Shown here one piece after another: positions 1 through 8,646 of a stretch of DNA of 64,000 bases. A program made the position numbers and the translations under genes. The DNA is taken from NCBI GenBank assembly GCA_001897535.1, contig MKTC01000031.1, positions 248,473 through 312,472 on the forward strand, written 5' to 3'. Source of the stretch: Bacteroidetes bacterium 37-13 (GTDB lineage Bacteria > Bacteroidota > Bacteroidia > Chitinophagales > LD1). The stretch's first letter is position 1, and each line of letters begins with the position of its first letter. The notes beneath the pieces are model-generated. The model made no database searches, had not been told where the DNA came from, and saw only the letters and a program-made list of their open reading frames with translations.

Positions 1-1
1 T

Positions 2-829
2 TTAGATAAATGGAAAGATTTTCTCTACAAGCAAAAGCACCCAAAACATGAAGTAAAAATTGGTTTGGTTGGAAAATATATCGAGTTGCAAGATGCATAC
101 AAATCAATTCACGAAGCATTTGTGCATGCAGGTGTTGCCAACGAATGTTCGGTATTGGTAGAGCCAATACACTCCGAAGATATTGATGAAAAGAATGTAA
201 AATCATTGTTAGGTCATTTAGATGGAGTGTTAGTTGCTCCAGGTTTTGGCACAAGAGGTATTGAGGGAAAAATTGAAACTATAAAATATGTGCGCGAAAA
301 CAATATCCCATTCTTTGGAATCTGTTTGGGAATGCAATGCGCAGTAATTGAATTTGCACGAAATGTGCTGGGGCACACCGATGCACATTCAACTGAAATG
401 AATAGACAAACAAAGTATCCGGTTATTTCTCTAATGGAGGAGCAGAAAAATGTTGAAGATAAAGGCGGAACCATGCGTTTGGGAGCCTACAAATGTGTTT
501 TGGAGAAAGGAAGTCAAGCTTATGAGTGTTATGGTACAGAAAATATTAGCGAGCGCCATCGCCATCGCTATGAGTTTAATAATGAATATTTAACTGCCAT
601 AGAAAATGCAGGAATGAAGGCAAGTGGCAAAAATCCCGAAAGCGGATTAGTTGAAATTGTTGAAATTCCTAGCCACCCATTCTTTATTGGTGTTCAATTT
701 CACCCGGAATTAAAAAGTACAGTGGAAAATCCACATCCGGTTTTTAAAGGATTGATTAAAGCAGCAATACAGTATAAGCACTTAAAAGCAAAAAGTAGAG
801 AATTATCTTTTCACGAAAGTGGAGAATAG
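2..829 (+). CDS. pyrG: CTP synthase, C-terminal part (5' end outside window)
   Basis: Glutamine-dependent amination of UTP to CTP, the last step of pyrimidine nucleotide synthesis. The frame is open from base 2 with no start, so this is the 3' part of the gene; it covers the end of the linker and the whole class I glutamine amidotransferase domain. Visible marks are LVGKYIELQDAYKSI at the domain start, the nucleophile elbow GICLGMQ (Cys codon at 323) and the C-terminal His-Glu pair in VQFHPEL. The internal TTG at 65 lies inside the conserved core and is not a start. A 27-nt gap to the next gene suggests co-transcription. Identification is secure. Confidence 0.97.
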   Translation, partial: LDKWKDFLYKQKHPKHEVKIGLVGKYIELQDAYKSIHEAFVHAGVANECSVLVEPIHSEDIDEKNVKSLLGHLDGVLVAPGFGTRGIEGKIETIKYVRENNIPFFGICLGMQCAVIEFARNVLGHTDAHSTEMNRQTKYPVISLMEEQKNVEDKGGTMRLGAYKCVLEKGSQAYECYGTENISERHRHRYEFNNEYLTAIENAGMKASGKNPESGLVEIVEIPSHPFFIGVQFHPELKSTVENPHPVFKGLIKAAIQYKHLKAKSRELSFHESGE

Positions 830-856
830 TTTTTCTTGAAATTGTAATAACAAACT

Positions 857-1381
857 ATGGCTAAAAAATTAGTAATTATTTTTAGTGCAATAGTCTTACT
901 AAACCTTATAGTTTGCGCATTTCTGCCCAATACATTTTCATTTCAGCGAAGCATAGAAATAAAAGCAAATAAAGAAACAGTATTTGGCCAAGTTGCAAGT
1001 TTTAGAAATTGGCGCAATTGGAGCCCGTGGAGCGATTCTACTTTGCAAATTACATTTGCCGGACCGGAAACACATGTTGGTGCAGAAATGCTATGGAGCA
1101 ACGATGGAAAAGAAAATGATGGTTCAAACAAAATAGTAGAATTTAAACCATACAATTATTTAAAAATAGAAACGCAGATAAGCAAAAATACACAAGCACT
1201 TTTCATGGAATTTTATTTTGAAGAAATGCCGGCAAATACTTGCAAAGTTGTTTGGAAACAGTCAGGCAATCTCACCTTTTTTGAGCGCCCATTCGGCTTG
1301 TTTATGGAGAAAATTATGGGAAGTGATTTAGAACTCGGACTTCAAAAATTAAAAATAAATTCCGAAGCATTGGTAAAGTAA
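857..1381 (+). CDS. SRPBCC (START/polyketide cyclase-like) family protein
   Basis: A 174-residue protein with an N-terminal hydrophobic helix (about residues 4-24), so membrane-anchored or exported. A single ligand-binding-type domain follows: FQRSIEIKANKETVFGQVAS, then NWRNWSPWSD, the usual opening of SRPBCC polyketide-cyclase/dehydrase family members. These domains bind hydrophobic ligands in a helix-grip fold; the ligand here is unknown. It follows pyrG by 27 nt on the same strand, probably as a passenger of that transcript. Family assignment is good; function is open. Confidence 0.8.
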   Translation: MAKKLVIIFSAIVLLNLIVCAFLPNTFSFQRSIEIKANKETVFGQVASFRNWRNWSPWSDSTLQITFAGPETHVGAEMLWSNDGKENDGSNKIVEFKPYNYLKIETQISKNTQALFMEFYFEEMPANTCKVVWKQSGNLTFFERPFGLFMEKIMGSDLELGLQKLKINSEALVK

Positions 1382-1503
1382 ATTCCTTTATCGGTTATCT
1401 AATTTCTTTTGTACTTTACATCTAAGAATAGAATTGGTATATTTTTTATTCCTTTTTAAACCGCATTACTGCGCTCAAAAGCCTAATATTGCAACAGAAA
1501 ATT

Positions 1504-4317
1504 ATGGAATACCGTTTTACAGAAATTGAAGAAAAGTGGAAACAGAATTGGGAGAAAACAAATCTCTACAAAGTAGTTGAAGATAAGAACAAACCTAAGT
1601 TTTATGCTTTAAGCATGTTTCCTTATCCGAGTGGCGCAGGCTTGCATGTTGGGCATCCGCTTGGCTATGTGGCTTGCGATATTTTTGCACGTTACAAAAG
1701 ACTGCAAGGCTTTAATGTGCTTCACCCAATGGGTTATGATGCCTTTGGTTTGCCGGCTGAGCAATATGCCATAGAAACAGGAACGCACCCCGAAGAAACA
1801 ACCGATAAAGCAATTAAGCGCTATCGCGAACAATTAGATAAAATTGGTTTTAGTTTCGATTGGAGCCGCGAAGTAAAAACTTGCGAACCGGAATATTACA
1901 AGTGGACACAGTGGATTTTTCTACAACTTTTTAATAGTTGGTATAATCGCGAGGCGGACAAAGCAGAACCAATACAAACACTCGTAGAAATATTTGAAAG
2001 AAAAGGTTGCATTACCGATTGGAAACAATTTAACCCAAACTTACACGAAACATTTTCAGGCGCAGATTGGAGTAAGTTCTCAAGCTATAAAAAGGAACGT
2101 ATTTTACAATATTACCGCTTAGCTTATCGCTCTTATACAGAAGTGAATTGGTGCGAAGCATTAGGTTGCGTTTTAGCCAACGATGAGGTGAAAGATGGCA
2201 AAAGTGAGCGCGGTGGTTTTCCTGTTGTGAGGAAAAAAATGAAACAGTGGAGCTTGCGCATTACAGAATATGCCGATAGGCTTTTAGATGGCTTAAACCA
2301 AATTGAGTGGAGTGAAAGTATTAAAGAACAACAGCGCAATTGGATAGGAAGAAGCGAAGGTTGCCTGCTTGATTTTAATGCAGAACTCTTACCGCTTTCA
2401 CTTACTGTTTTTACTACAAGAATTGATACTGTTTTTGGTGTTTCGTTTGTAGTAATTGCACCGGAACATGAAGCACTGAATAAGTTAGTAACACAAGAGC
2501 AAAAACAAGCAGTAAGCGAATATTTAGCCTATGTAAAAAGCCGTACTGAAATTGAAAGACAGCAAGAAAAAAAGGTTACAGGCTGCTTTACAGGCTCTTA
2601 TGTAATTCACCCTTTTAGCGGAGAAAAAATTCCGGTTTGGACAGCCGAATACGTACTTTCGGGCTACGGAACCGGAGTGGTGATGGGCGTTCCTGCCGAT
2701 GACGAACGCGATAAAAAATTTGCAGAAAAATTCAATTTGCCGATAGTTGAGATTATTGATAAATCAATGTATCCAAATGCTACTATTGAAGATAAACTTG
2801 GCAAAATGATAAATAGCGATTTTCTAAACGGAATGGAAGTGCAAAATGCTATTGATGTGATGCTTGAAAAAGTGGAGGAAATGGAAATTGGCAAACGCAA
2901 AGTAAACTACAAACTGCGCGATGCAAGTTTTAGCCGCCAACGCTATTGGGGTGAGCCATTTCCTATTCGCTACGAGGTGAAAGGTAAAACCGATTTACCT
3001 TTTGCAAATGGAAAAGATGATGATTATGCAGATGTTCCTGTTGCTCTTAGTGAAAATGAACTGCCATTAACACTCCCACAAGTAGAAAGTTTTAAACCAA
3101 CGGGAGACGGGCGTTCGCCTTTGGCAAGCAATAAAACTTGGTTAGAAAATAACTACGAAACAGATACAATGCCTGGCTATGCAGGAAGTAGTTGGTATTT
3201 TTTGCGTTACATGGATCCGCATAATTCAACCGCTTTTGCTTCTAAAGAAAAATTAGATTATTGGCAGCAAGTTGATTTGTATGTTGGAGGAAGTGAACAC
3301 GCTGTTGGGCATTTGCTTTATGCGCGTTTCTTTACTAAAATTCTTTTCGATTTGGGTTTTCTAAAAGCAGATGAACCATTTAAAAGAATGGTGAATCAAG
3401 GCATGATTCAAGGTAAAAGTGCATTTGTGTTTCAAAACTTGGAACAGAAAAAATTTGTTTCTACCAACATGGTAAAAGAAGGTGATGAAGGTAGATTTAT
3501 ACATTGCGATATACAGTTTTTGAATGATGATAAATTAGATATTGAAGCATTTAAAAAATGGAGAAGTGAGTTTGCAAGTTTTCAATTCGTATTAGACAGT
3601 AAAGGCGAATTTTTAGTTCAAAGAGAAGTTGAAAAAATGTCGAAGTCGAAGTATAATGTTGTAAATCCTGATGATGTGATTGCAAAGTACGGAGCCGATA
3701 CTTTCCGTTTGTTTGAAATGTTTTTAGGCCCAATAGAGCTAAGCAAACCTTGGGACGATAAAGGCATTAGCGGTTGCTACAACTTTTTGCGTAAGCTGTG
3801 GCGCTTGTTTTTTGATGCCGATGGGAAACTTTTAGTTACAGAAGATGAAGCTGGAAACGATAGTTTAAAATCACTTCACAAATTGCTAAAGAAAATAACT
3901 TACGATGTGGAACAGTTGAGTTTTAATACTTCTGTTGCAGCATTTATGATTTGTGTGAATGAGCTTACAGATTTAAAGTGCCACAATAAAAATGTATTGC
4001 AAAACTTGGTGATTGCTTTAGCGCCATTTGCTCCTTTTATTACTGAAGAACTGTATGAAAAACTCGGTAATAAAGAAAGTGTACACACCGCAATATTTCC
4101 AGCATACAACGAAAACTATTTGCGCGAAAATTCTTTTGTTTATCCGATTAGCATAAATGGTAAACTTCGCACCACTCTTGAACTTCCGCTCGATATGGAG
4201 CAAGCACAAGTACAAGAAAAAGTATTGGCATTAGAGCAAGTACAAAAATGGGTAGAAGGCAAACCGATTAAAAAATTCATTTTCGTGAAAGGTAAAATTG
4301 CCAATGTGGTAATTTAA
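1504..4317 (+). CDS. leuS: leucyl-tRNA synthetase
   Basis: Charges tRNA-Leu with leucine. Class Ia signatures are present: HVGH at residues 48-51 (HIGH motif) and KMSKS at 711-715. The CP1 editing domain carries TTRIDT and PADDERD near residue 399; the usual HDxRD has Asp in place of His here. The block between the tail of the editing domain and KMSKS holds the charged insertion seen in Bacteroidota LeuRS (GRFIHCDIQFLNDDKLD). I start at ATG 1504, giving 937 residues beginning MEYRFTEIEEKW, which matches the family start; a TTG at 1489 would add five residues without support. No obvious promoter consensus was found in the 1382-1503 gap. Confidence 0.96.
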   Translation: MEYRFTEIEEKWKQNWEKTNLYKVVEDKNKPKFYALSMFPYPSGAGLHVGHPLGYVACDIFARYKRLQGFNVLHPMGYDAFGLPAEQYAIETGTHPEETTDKAIKRYREQLDKIGFSFDWSREVKTCEPEYYKWTQWIFLQLFNSWYNREADKAEPIQTLVEIFERKGCITDWKQFNPNLHETFSGADWSKFSSYKKERILQYYRLAYRSYTEVNWCEALGCVLANDEVKDGKSERGGFPVVRKKMKQWSLRITEYADRLLDGLNQIEWSESIKEQQRNWIGRSEGCLLDFNAELLPLSLTVFTTRIDTVFGVSFVVIAPEHEALNKLVTQEQKQAVSEYLAYVKSRTEIERQQEKKVTGCFTGSYVIHPFSGEKIPVWTAEYVLSGYGTGVVMGVPADDERDKKFAEKFNLPIVEIIDKSMYPNATIEDKLGKMINSDFLNGMEVQNAIDVMLEKVEEMEIGKRKVNYKLRDASFSRQRYWGEPFPIRYEVKGKTDLPFANGKDDDYADVPVALSENELPLTLPQVESFKPTGDGRSPLASNKTWLENNYETDTMPGYAGSSWYFLRYMDPHNSTAFASKEKLDYWQQVDLYVGGSEHAVGHLLYARFFTKILFDLGFLKADEPFKRMVNQGMIQGKSAFVFQNLEQKKFVSTNMVKEGDEGRFIHCDIQFLNDDKLDIEAFKKWRSEFASFQFVLDSKGEFLVQREVEKMSKSKYNVVNPDDVIAKYGADTFRLFEMFLGPIELSKPWDDKGISGCYNFLRKLWRLFFDADGKLLVTEDEAGNDSLKSLHKLLKKITYDVEQLSFNTSVAAFMICVNELTDLKCHNKNVLQNLVIALAPFAPFITEELYEKLGNKESVHTAIFPAYNENYLRENSFVYPISINGKLRTTLELPLDMEQAQVQEKVLALEQVQKWVEGKPIKKFIFVKGKIANVVI

Positions 4318-4341
4318 TTTCGACTAAGTATTTTAAATAAA

Positions 4342-4668
4342 ATGAACTGGATTTTACTTGTAATTGCCGGGCTTTTTGAAGCCGGATTTGCTGCTTGCCT
4401 TGGCAAAGCACGAACCGCTACAGGAACGGCAGTTTATTATTGGTATGCTGCCTTTTTTGTGTGCCTTGCCATAAGTATGCTACTCTTGATAAAAGTGAGC
4501 AGGCAAATGCCAATTGGTACAGCTTATGCAGTGTGGACAGGAATTGGCGCAGTAGGAGCAGTACTCTTGGGAATATTTGTGTTTAAAGAGCCTGCGGATT
4601 TTTGGCGTATTTTTTTCTTGTGTACATTAGTAGCATCAGTGGTTGGGTTAAAAGTGGTTTCAAGTTAA
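4342..4668 (+). CDS. SMR family transporter, SugE/Gdx-like
   Basis: A 108-residue four-helix membrane protein of the small multidrug resistance family. Glu13 in the first helix (AGLFEAGFA) is the proton- and substrate-coupling residue of the family. The sequence GTAYAVWTGIGAVGAVLLGI in helix 3 is close to the SugE/Gdx branch, whose studied members export guanidinium rather than broad drugs. It sits 24 nt behind leuS, leaving no room for a guanidine riboswitch. SMR proteins work as dual-topology dimers; only one gene is present here, consistent with a homodimer. Family assignment is firm; guanidinium as substrate is inferred. Confidence 0.88.
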   Translation: MNWILLVIAGLFEAGFAACLGKARTATGTAVYYWYAAFFVCLAISMLLLIKVSRQMPIGTAYAVWTGIGAVGAVLLGIFVFKEPADFWRIFFLCTLVASVVGLKVVSS

Positions 4669-4722
4669 TTTTTAAGGAAAAATATTTTTTTTGTAGTATT
4701 GGAAAAACTAAAATATAACAGT

Positions 4723-5136
4723 ATGAAAAAAATGTATGTCGTGTTAGGTTGCTTTATCACCTTCCTTTGTTTTAGTGCTTTCACAAGTATTGATAAGCCC
4801 GAAAAACATGAAGATTTTAAACCGGCAAACTTAAAAGTGTTGCCTAAAAATATTAGCTCTGATGAGTTAGAGGCGATAATGAAATCTTTTAATAAATCGT
4901 TGGGTGTAAAGTGTAGCTATTGCCACGCACCTAAGCAAAATGGCGAAAAGGGTTTAGACTTTGCAAGTGATGAAAATCCTAAAAAACATATTTCAAGAAA
5001 CATGCTGAAAATGACGGCTGCTATCAATAAAAAGTATTTCAAAAATCATATAGAAAATGGTGTGCTTACACAAGTAGGTTGTGCCACTTGCCACAATGGA
5101 AACACGCATCCTGAAATGCGCAAAGTTCATAAGTAA
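4723..5136 (+). CDS. small di-haem c-type cytochrome
   Basis: A 137-residue exported cytochrome c. Residues 1-20 are a signal peptide or anchor (MKKMYVVLGCFITFLCFSAF). Two haem attachment sites are visible: CSYCH at 64-68 and CATCH at 120-124. The segment LPKNISSDELEAIMKSFNKS before the first site resembles a family of short Bacteroidota cytochromes annotated as photosynthetic reaction-centre cytochrome c subunit-like, though no photosynthesis is implied. ATG 4723 was preferred over TTG 4699 because it places a normal signal peptide at the N-terminus. Haem attachment would need an assembly system such as the CcmF-like protein at 29156-31654. A likely electron carrier; partner unknown. Confidence 0.85.
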   Translation: MKKMYVVLGCFITFLCFSAFTSIDKPEKHEDFKPANLKVLPKNISSDELEAIMKSFNKSLGVKCSYCHAPKQNGEKGLDFASDENPKKHISRNMLKMTAAINKKYFKNHIENGVLTQVGCATCHNGNTHPEMRKVHK

Positions 5137-5146
5137 ATTATTGCTT

Positions 5147-5190
5147 AATTGCTGCGGTATTAGTATTTATATCGCAGCAGTTAAATTTTT
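5147..5190. terminator. bidirectional terminator hairpin
   Basis: Inverted repeat with arms 5147-5156 and 5173-5182 (AATTGCTGCG against CGCAGCAGTT, one G.T pair) around a 16-nt loop, followed by a T-rich run. It lies between the convergent cytochrome gene and the BtrH-like gene and probably ends both transcripts. Confidence 0.75.
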
Positions 5191-6204
5191 TTAGTCGTAT
5201 TTTGTTTTCAATAATTTTTGAAAAGCAGTGTGTTCTTTACCTGCAATTTCCAAGAGCATTTCGCTCATAATTTTAAAATCTGCTTTCTCGGTAGTTCTTC
5301 CTCTGTAAATGCCAGCTGCGTGTACTGCGGCAGTTCGCCATAAATCTCCAATAACAGAAAAATCGGTAGAAGTTTCTAATAAAATTTGGTTGGGAAGATA
5401 TTGATATGCTTGCTCTAAAAATGCAGCATAAACGAAGCGAAAGCCACCACCACCGGTTCCTATTTCTTCCTGCATGCGCACTAATTGTGCTAAATATATT
5501 CCGGTAGTTTTTGTGCCTAATTTTTCATGCCATTTTACTATGCGCTTGGCAGTAAATTTAATTCCATTTGTTCCTAAAATTGGCACAGGCGTTTCGGTCA
5601 TAAACCACGAAGCATGTTTTATTCCTTTTACAATGGCTTTCCTAATTACTTCGCTATTTATTTGCTTTTTTTCTTTAGGGAAATAAATGTGCCCATTTGG
5701 CGCTAATGCTCCTTTTGCAAAGCGAACGCGCTCTAAATCGTAGCTGCTTAGCGTAGTTACGGTTTCCATCACAGGGTCGCTTATTAAATAATTATCAGCT
5801 TCTTTTCCGTAAACAACCAAGTTGTGTGCGTTAAAATGAAAGCGGTATTCTTTTGGGAAATATGTAAGAAAATAAACGCCTACTTGGCAACCAACAGGTT
5901 GGTTTTGCTCTAAACAATTTTCTAAAAATGAACTTGCTTTTTCTTTAGTTCGAAAAGTTTTGTGTTCAGTTTTTATGCCTAAGAGTTTGCAGGTTCTGCG
6001 AAAAATAGTGCCGGGTGCTGTTCTAAATGAAATCGCAGGTCCGTCATTCACTTTCATAAATGGAATATGGATATAAAATATACCTGCACCAATTCCAAAT
6101 GCTAAAGGTTCGGTGATTTGATGTACGCCTGCATGTTGCAACAAATTAGTGGTTACGCCATTTTCGCAGTGTGCAGATTGTATATGTTTAAAATCAATTT
6201 TCAC
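5191..6204 (-). CDS. BtrH N-terminal domain / DUF4872 protein, putative acyltransferase
   Basis: A 337-residue soluble protein. The N-terminal half resembles the BtrH_N domain; BtrH of butirosin synthesis moves an acyl group from a carrier protein to an amine. A papain-like Cys-His-Asp arrangement can be read: Cys13 in AHCENGV, His127 in AHNLVVYG and Asp143 in LISDP. The C-terminal half (about 190-330) fits DUF4872, usually fused to this domain. It overlaps the preceding gene by 11 nt, so the two are translationally coupled, and the first gene of the operon is a ketoacyl synthase III. The pairing suggests that an acyl chain made or extended by the synthase is passed on here. Family match is good; reaction and substrate are inference. 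Confidence 0.78.
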   Translation of the reverse strand: MKIDFKHIQSAHCENGVTTNLLQHAGVHQITEPLAFGIGAGIFYIHIPFMKVNDGPAISFRTAPGTIFRRTCKLLGIKTEHKTFRTKEKASSFLENCLEQNQPVGCQVGVYFLTYFPKEYRFHFNAHNLVVYGKEADNYLISDPVMETVTTLSSYDLERVRFAKGALAPNGHIYFPKEKKQINSEVIRKAIVKGIKHASWFMTETPVPILGTNGIKFTAKRIVKWHEKLGTKTTGIYLAQLVRMQEEIGTGGGGFRFVYAAFLEQAYQYLPNQILLETSTDFSVIGDLWRTAAVHAAGIYRGRTTEKADFKIMSEMLLEIAGKEHTAFQKLLKTKYD

Positions 6205-6601
6205 TTGCCTCGCAGTTTTTTAATTGTTCAATAGTTACGCCAAAAACATCAGCATAAATTTGGAGCTTTTTGTTGCTTAGTTTTGCAAAAACTGATGGTT
6301 TTAAATGCCTTTTAATATTGAATTGCCAAAAGCCTGTGTAATCAGAAAGTATTGAAAGTTCCATCAAATTCAATTCCATGAAAAAAAGAATTGGGCTTGC
6401 TTCTTTGTTTAATACTTTTTGCTTGGCGGTATTTATTTTTTCTAATGCTGCTTGCCACGAAATACCGAGTGCATCAGCTTTTACTTTCCAGCCAGAGCTA
6501 AGTTGTGTGGTGTATTTCCCGTTCTCGTCAGTTACGTATAAAACTTCTTTTGTAAATTTTTCTAAAGAAGTATGGTCTTGCGGTGCTTCGGTATTTTTCA
6601 T
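6194..6601 (-). CDS. hypothetical protein in KAS III-BtrH operon
   Basis: A 135-residue soluble protein that I do not recognise. It has no signal peptide or membrane helix and is rich in Lys, Glu and Leu with a mostly helical look (KVKADALGISWQAALEKINT, then FFMELNLMELSILSDYTGFW). It has no 4'-phosphopantetheine serine motif, so it is not an obvious acyl carrier protein. It lies 13 nt after the ketoacyl synthase gene and overlaps the BtrH-like gene by 11 nt. Position argues for a dedicated partner of one of them, but nothing in the sequence states a function. Confidence 0.7.
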   Translation of the reverse strand: MKNTEAPQDHTSLEKFTKEVLYVTDENGKYTTQLSSGWKVKADALGISWQAALEKINTAKQKVLNKEASPILFFMELNLMELSILSDYTGFWQFNIKRHLKPSVFAKLSNKKLQIYADVFGVTIEQLKNCEASEN

Positions 6602-6614
6602 AAGCTATGCAAGT

Positions 6615-7760
6615 TTAGCAAACAGTAAGCAGTGCATACACATAAGAAAATCGAGAACTTTCAGGAACCATCATTAGTATTTTTTCTCCAGGTTTTAGTT
6701 TGCCACTTTTTAATAATTCATCTATCATTAAATAAGCAGATGCAGCGCCAACATTTCCAACTTCTGTAAGGTTTGAAAACCATTTGTGTTGCGGTATTCC
6801 CATTCCTTTTTCTTCTAACTTATCGGCAATTTTTTTTCTAAAGAATTCACTGGAAAGATGTGGAAGAAAATAGTCTATTTCTTTAACGTCTAAATTCTTT
6901 TTCTCGCAAATGGAATATAGTTTTTCGTAGCCTAATTCAACGATGTGTTTGTCAAGTAATTTCACATCTTGTTTCATGCTTAAAATGGAATGTTGGGCAA
7001 TTTCTTCCGGTGAAAATTCCATGTAGCTTTTTAGTTTTCCATCGCTATTTTTATCAGAGCCTTGATACATACAAGTTTCTACTTTGTATGCAAAAGAAGC
7101 GCTTTCAATCCATTCAATTTTTAAACTTATTCCATCGCTATTTTTTTTGTTTGAAAGTAGAAAAGCTCCAGCTCCATCAGAAAGCATCCATCGCAAAAAA
7201 TCTTTCTCGAAAGCTAAGTATGGATTTTCTTCTAATTCATTTAAGTGTTTGGCTTCTTCTTCAAATCCTGTGGCTCTTAAAATGCCTGAAGTGCGCTCTG
7301 AGCCTGTTGCAATGGCAGTTGTAGCTTCGCCAGTTTTTATTGCCAAGTAGGCAAATTTGAGTGCGTGCATTCCTGAGCAGCAATTCCCTGAAGGAGAAAC
7401 AACTTCTATCGCACCTGTTTCGGGTAAAAGCCCGTGAACCATTACTGCGTGCGAAGGCATAATTTGGTCGGGTGAAGAAGTGCCGCATGCCAATAAACCT
7501 ACTTGCTCCAATTCGGAGTTTTGTACAAAAAGGTTGCGCACTGCCAATGCGGTTAATTCGGCATTGTTGTGTGTGGTTTTTCCGCCTTTTTCTAAGGCGT
7601 AAAATCGTCTTTTTATTCCATTGTTTCTTAGCACAATTCTGCGTGAGCGCGAAGGCTTATCGTTTATTAAGCCCAAGTAAGCCTCAATATCATCGTTTGA
7701 AACCGGAGCGTTCGGCAGAAAGTGTGCAGTTCTTGTAATATAAACTTGGCTAAATGTCAT
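6615..7760 (-). CDS. 3-oxoacyl-ACP synthase III family protein
   Basis: A 381-residue thiolase-fold condensing enzyme of the KAS III/FabH type. The full triad is visible: Cys128 in GNCCSG, His301 in FLPHLSS and Asn336 in EVGNVGAAS. Such enzymes join an acyl-CoA starter to malonyl-ACP or transfer acyl groups. It is longer than housekeeping FabH (about 320-335 residues) and opens an operon with an unknown protein and a BtrH/DUF4872 protein, which points to secondary metabolism or lipid modification rather than general fatty acid synthesis. No ACP, reductase or dehydratase gene lies beside it, so chain elongation must rely on enzymes elsewhere. Confidence 0.88.
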   Translation of the reverse strand: MTFSQVYITRTAHFLPNAPVSNDDIEAYLGLINDKPSRSRRIVLRNNGIKRRFYALEKGGKTTHNNAELTALAVRNLFVQNSELEQVGLLACGTSSPDQIMPSHAVMVHGLLPETGAIEVVSPSGNCCSGMHALKFAYLAIKTGEATTAIATGSERTSGILRATGFEEEAKHLNELEENPYLAFEKDFLRWMLSDGAGAFLLSNKKNSDGISLKIEWIESASFAYKVETCMYQGSDKNSDGKLKSYMEFSPEEIAQHSILSMKQDVKLLDKHIVELGYEKLYSICEKKNLDVKEIDYFLPHLSSEFFRKKIADKLEEKGMGIPQHKWFSNLTEVGNVGAASAYLMIDELLKSGKLKPGEKILMMVPESSRFSYVYALLTVC

Positions 7761-7890
7761 AATCAGTACCTACAAACAAAAAGTCGTATTATTTATTTAA
7801 AAAAAACGAAAATAATAATAGCTTTTAGGTTTACTAAAAAACCTTGTGCTATTATGTTGAATTTCTTACTCTCGGATATCTTTGTATTGA

Positions 7891-8565
7891 TTAAAAATTT
7901 AAAGCATAGCCAACTCCTGTTGGTGTTAGCGATAAATTCATAGACGTATTTTGTCGGTTATTCATTTCAAACTTTTTTGAGCGTTTTATTTTTTTTGCTC
8001 CAATGGCAACCATTGCAACAGAACCGCCCAGCACAGCAACTCCTGCAATCATAGATAGTGCGCCTATCGGCCCCATTGGTTCCATATCTTTTTGATGCCC
8101 CGAATGTCTGCTGGCACTGTAAACCATCATGCTTCCTGCGGCAAACAATGGTAACGAAACTGTAGGAATTAAAATACTGCCAGCTGTTACCAATGCTGTT
8201 CCTACTACTCTATCTTTTACAAAATTGTAGTTTCTAAATTTATCGTTATTAGGATTTGGTTGTGAAGGAGGTGGAGGAAGTTGCTCACGCGGAGGAAGCA
8301 TTCTGGTGTTGTTCATTGGTTTTTCTACTGGGAAAACATCTTTTGTTCCGTTCTCGTATTTCACCATAAAAACTTCTGCTTTTCTTGTGCTGTATAATGG
8401 TCCGCTTATGTTATCGGCTCTTATATATTTAATGCTTGTTTCTGTTACTTCTTTTACAATAGAAGGAATTTCTTCTCCATTTTTTAGGAATATTACATCT
8501 TGTGATTTTGCAGCAATGGCAAGTGTTGCAAGAGCAATTAAAATTGCGTATTTTGTATTAAGCAT
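7891..8565 (-). CDS. secreted protein of unknown function with paired hydrophobic segments
   Basis: A 224-residue protein with a signal peptide (residues 1-21, ending AAKSQ). A beta-rich stretch follows (DVIFLKNGEEIPSIVKEV ... YSTRKAEVFMVKYENG), a form seen in small Bacteroidota envelope proteins, then a Pro-rich linker (LPPPPSQPNPNN, about 117-128) and two glycine-rich hydrophobic segments (about 143-172 and 186-208). The C-terminus GVGYALNF ends in Phe, as outer-membrane beta proteins do. The layout resembles the shorter protein at 51881-52357. I cannot name a function. Confidence 0.7.
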   Translation of the reverse strand: MLNTKYAILIALATLAIAAKSQDVIFLKNGEEIPSIVKEVTETSIKYIRADNISGPLYSTRKAEVFMVKYENGTKDVFPVEKPMNNTRMLPPREQLPPPPSQPNPNNDKFRNYNFVKDRVVGTALVTAGSILIPTVSLPLFAAGSMMVYSASRHSGHQKDMEPMGPIGALSMIAGVAVLGGSVAMVAIGAKKIKRSKKFEMNNRQNTSMNLSLTPTGVGYALNF

Positions 8566-8621
8566 ATCTTGTTCAGTTTACTATTACAAATTTGTTTTAT
8601 TTCTTTTAAGTCTCAAAAGTT

Positions 8622-8629
8622 TATATTTG
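8622..8629 (+). promoter_or_regulatory. Bacteroidota -7 promoter element
   Basis: TATATTTG is a full match to TAnnTTTG and lies 17 nt before the ATG of the lipoprotein gene at 8647. No TTG was found at the usual 17-23 nt spacing upstream, so this is only half of the expected promoter. Confidence 0.4.
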
Positions 8630-8646
8630 AAATTACAATTTTTGTT

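Noticed and set aside
4318..4341. Guanidine riboswitch before the SugE-like gene
   Set aside because: The gap to leuS is 24 nt, too short for any riboswitch class.
7857..7884. Full Bacteroidota promoter match on the plus strand (TTG-N17-TATCTTTG)
   Set aside because: It points towards the 3' end of a minus-strand gene and no plus-strand gene follows for over 700 nt. An antisense RNA cannot be excluded, but nothing in the sequence supports one.
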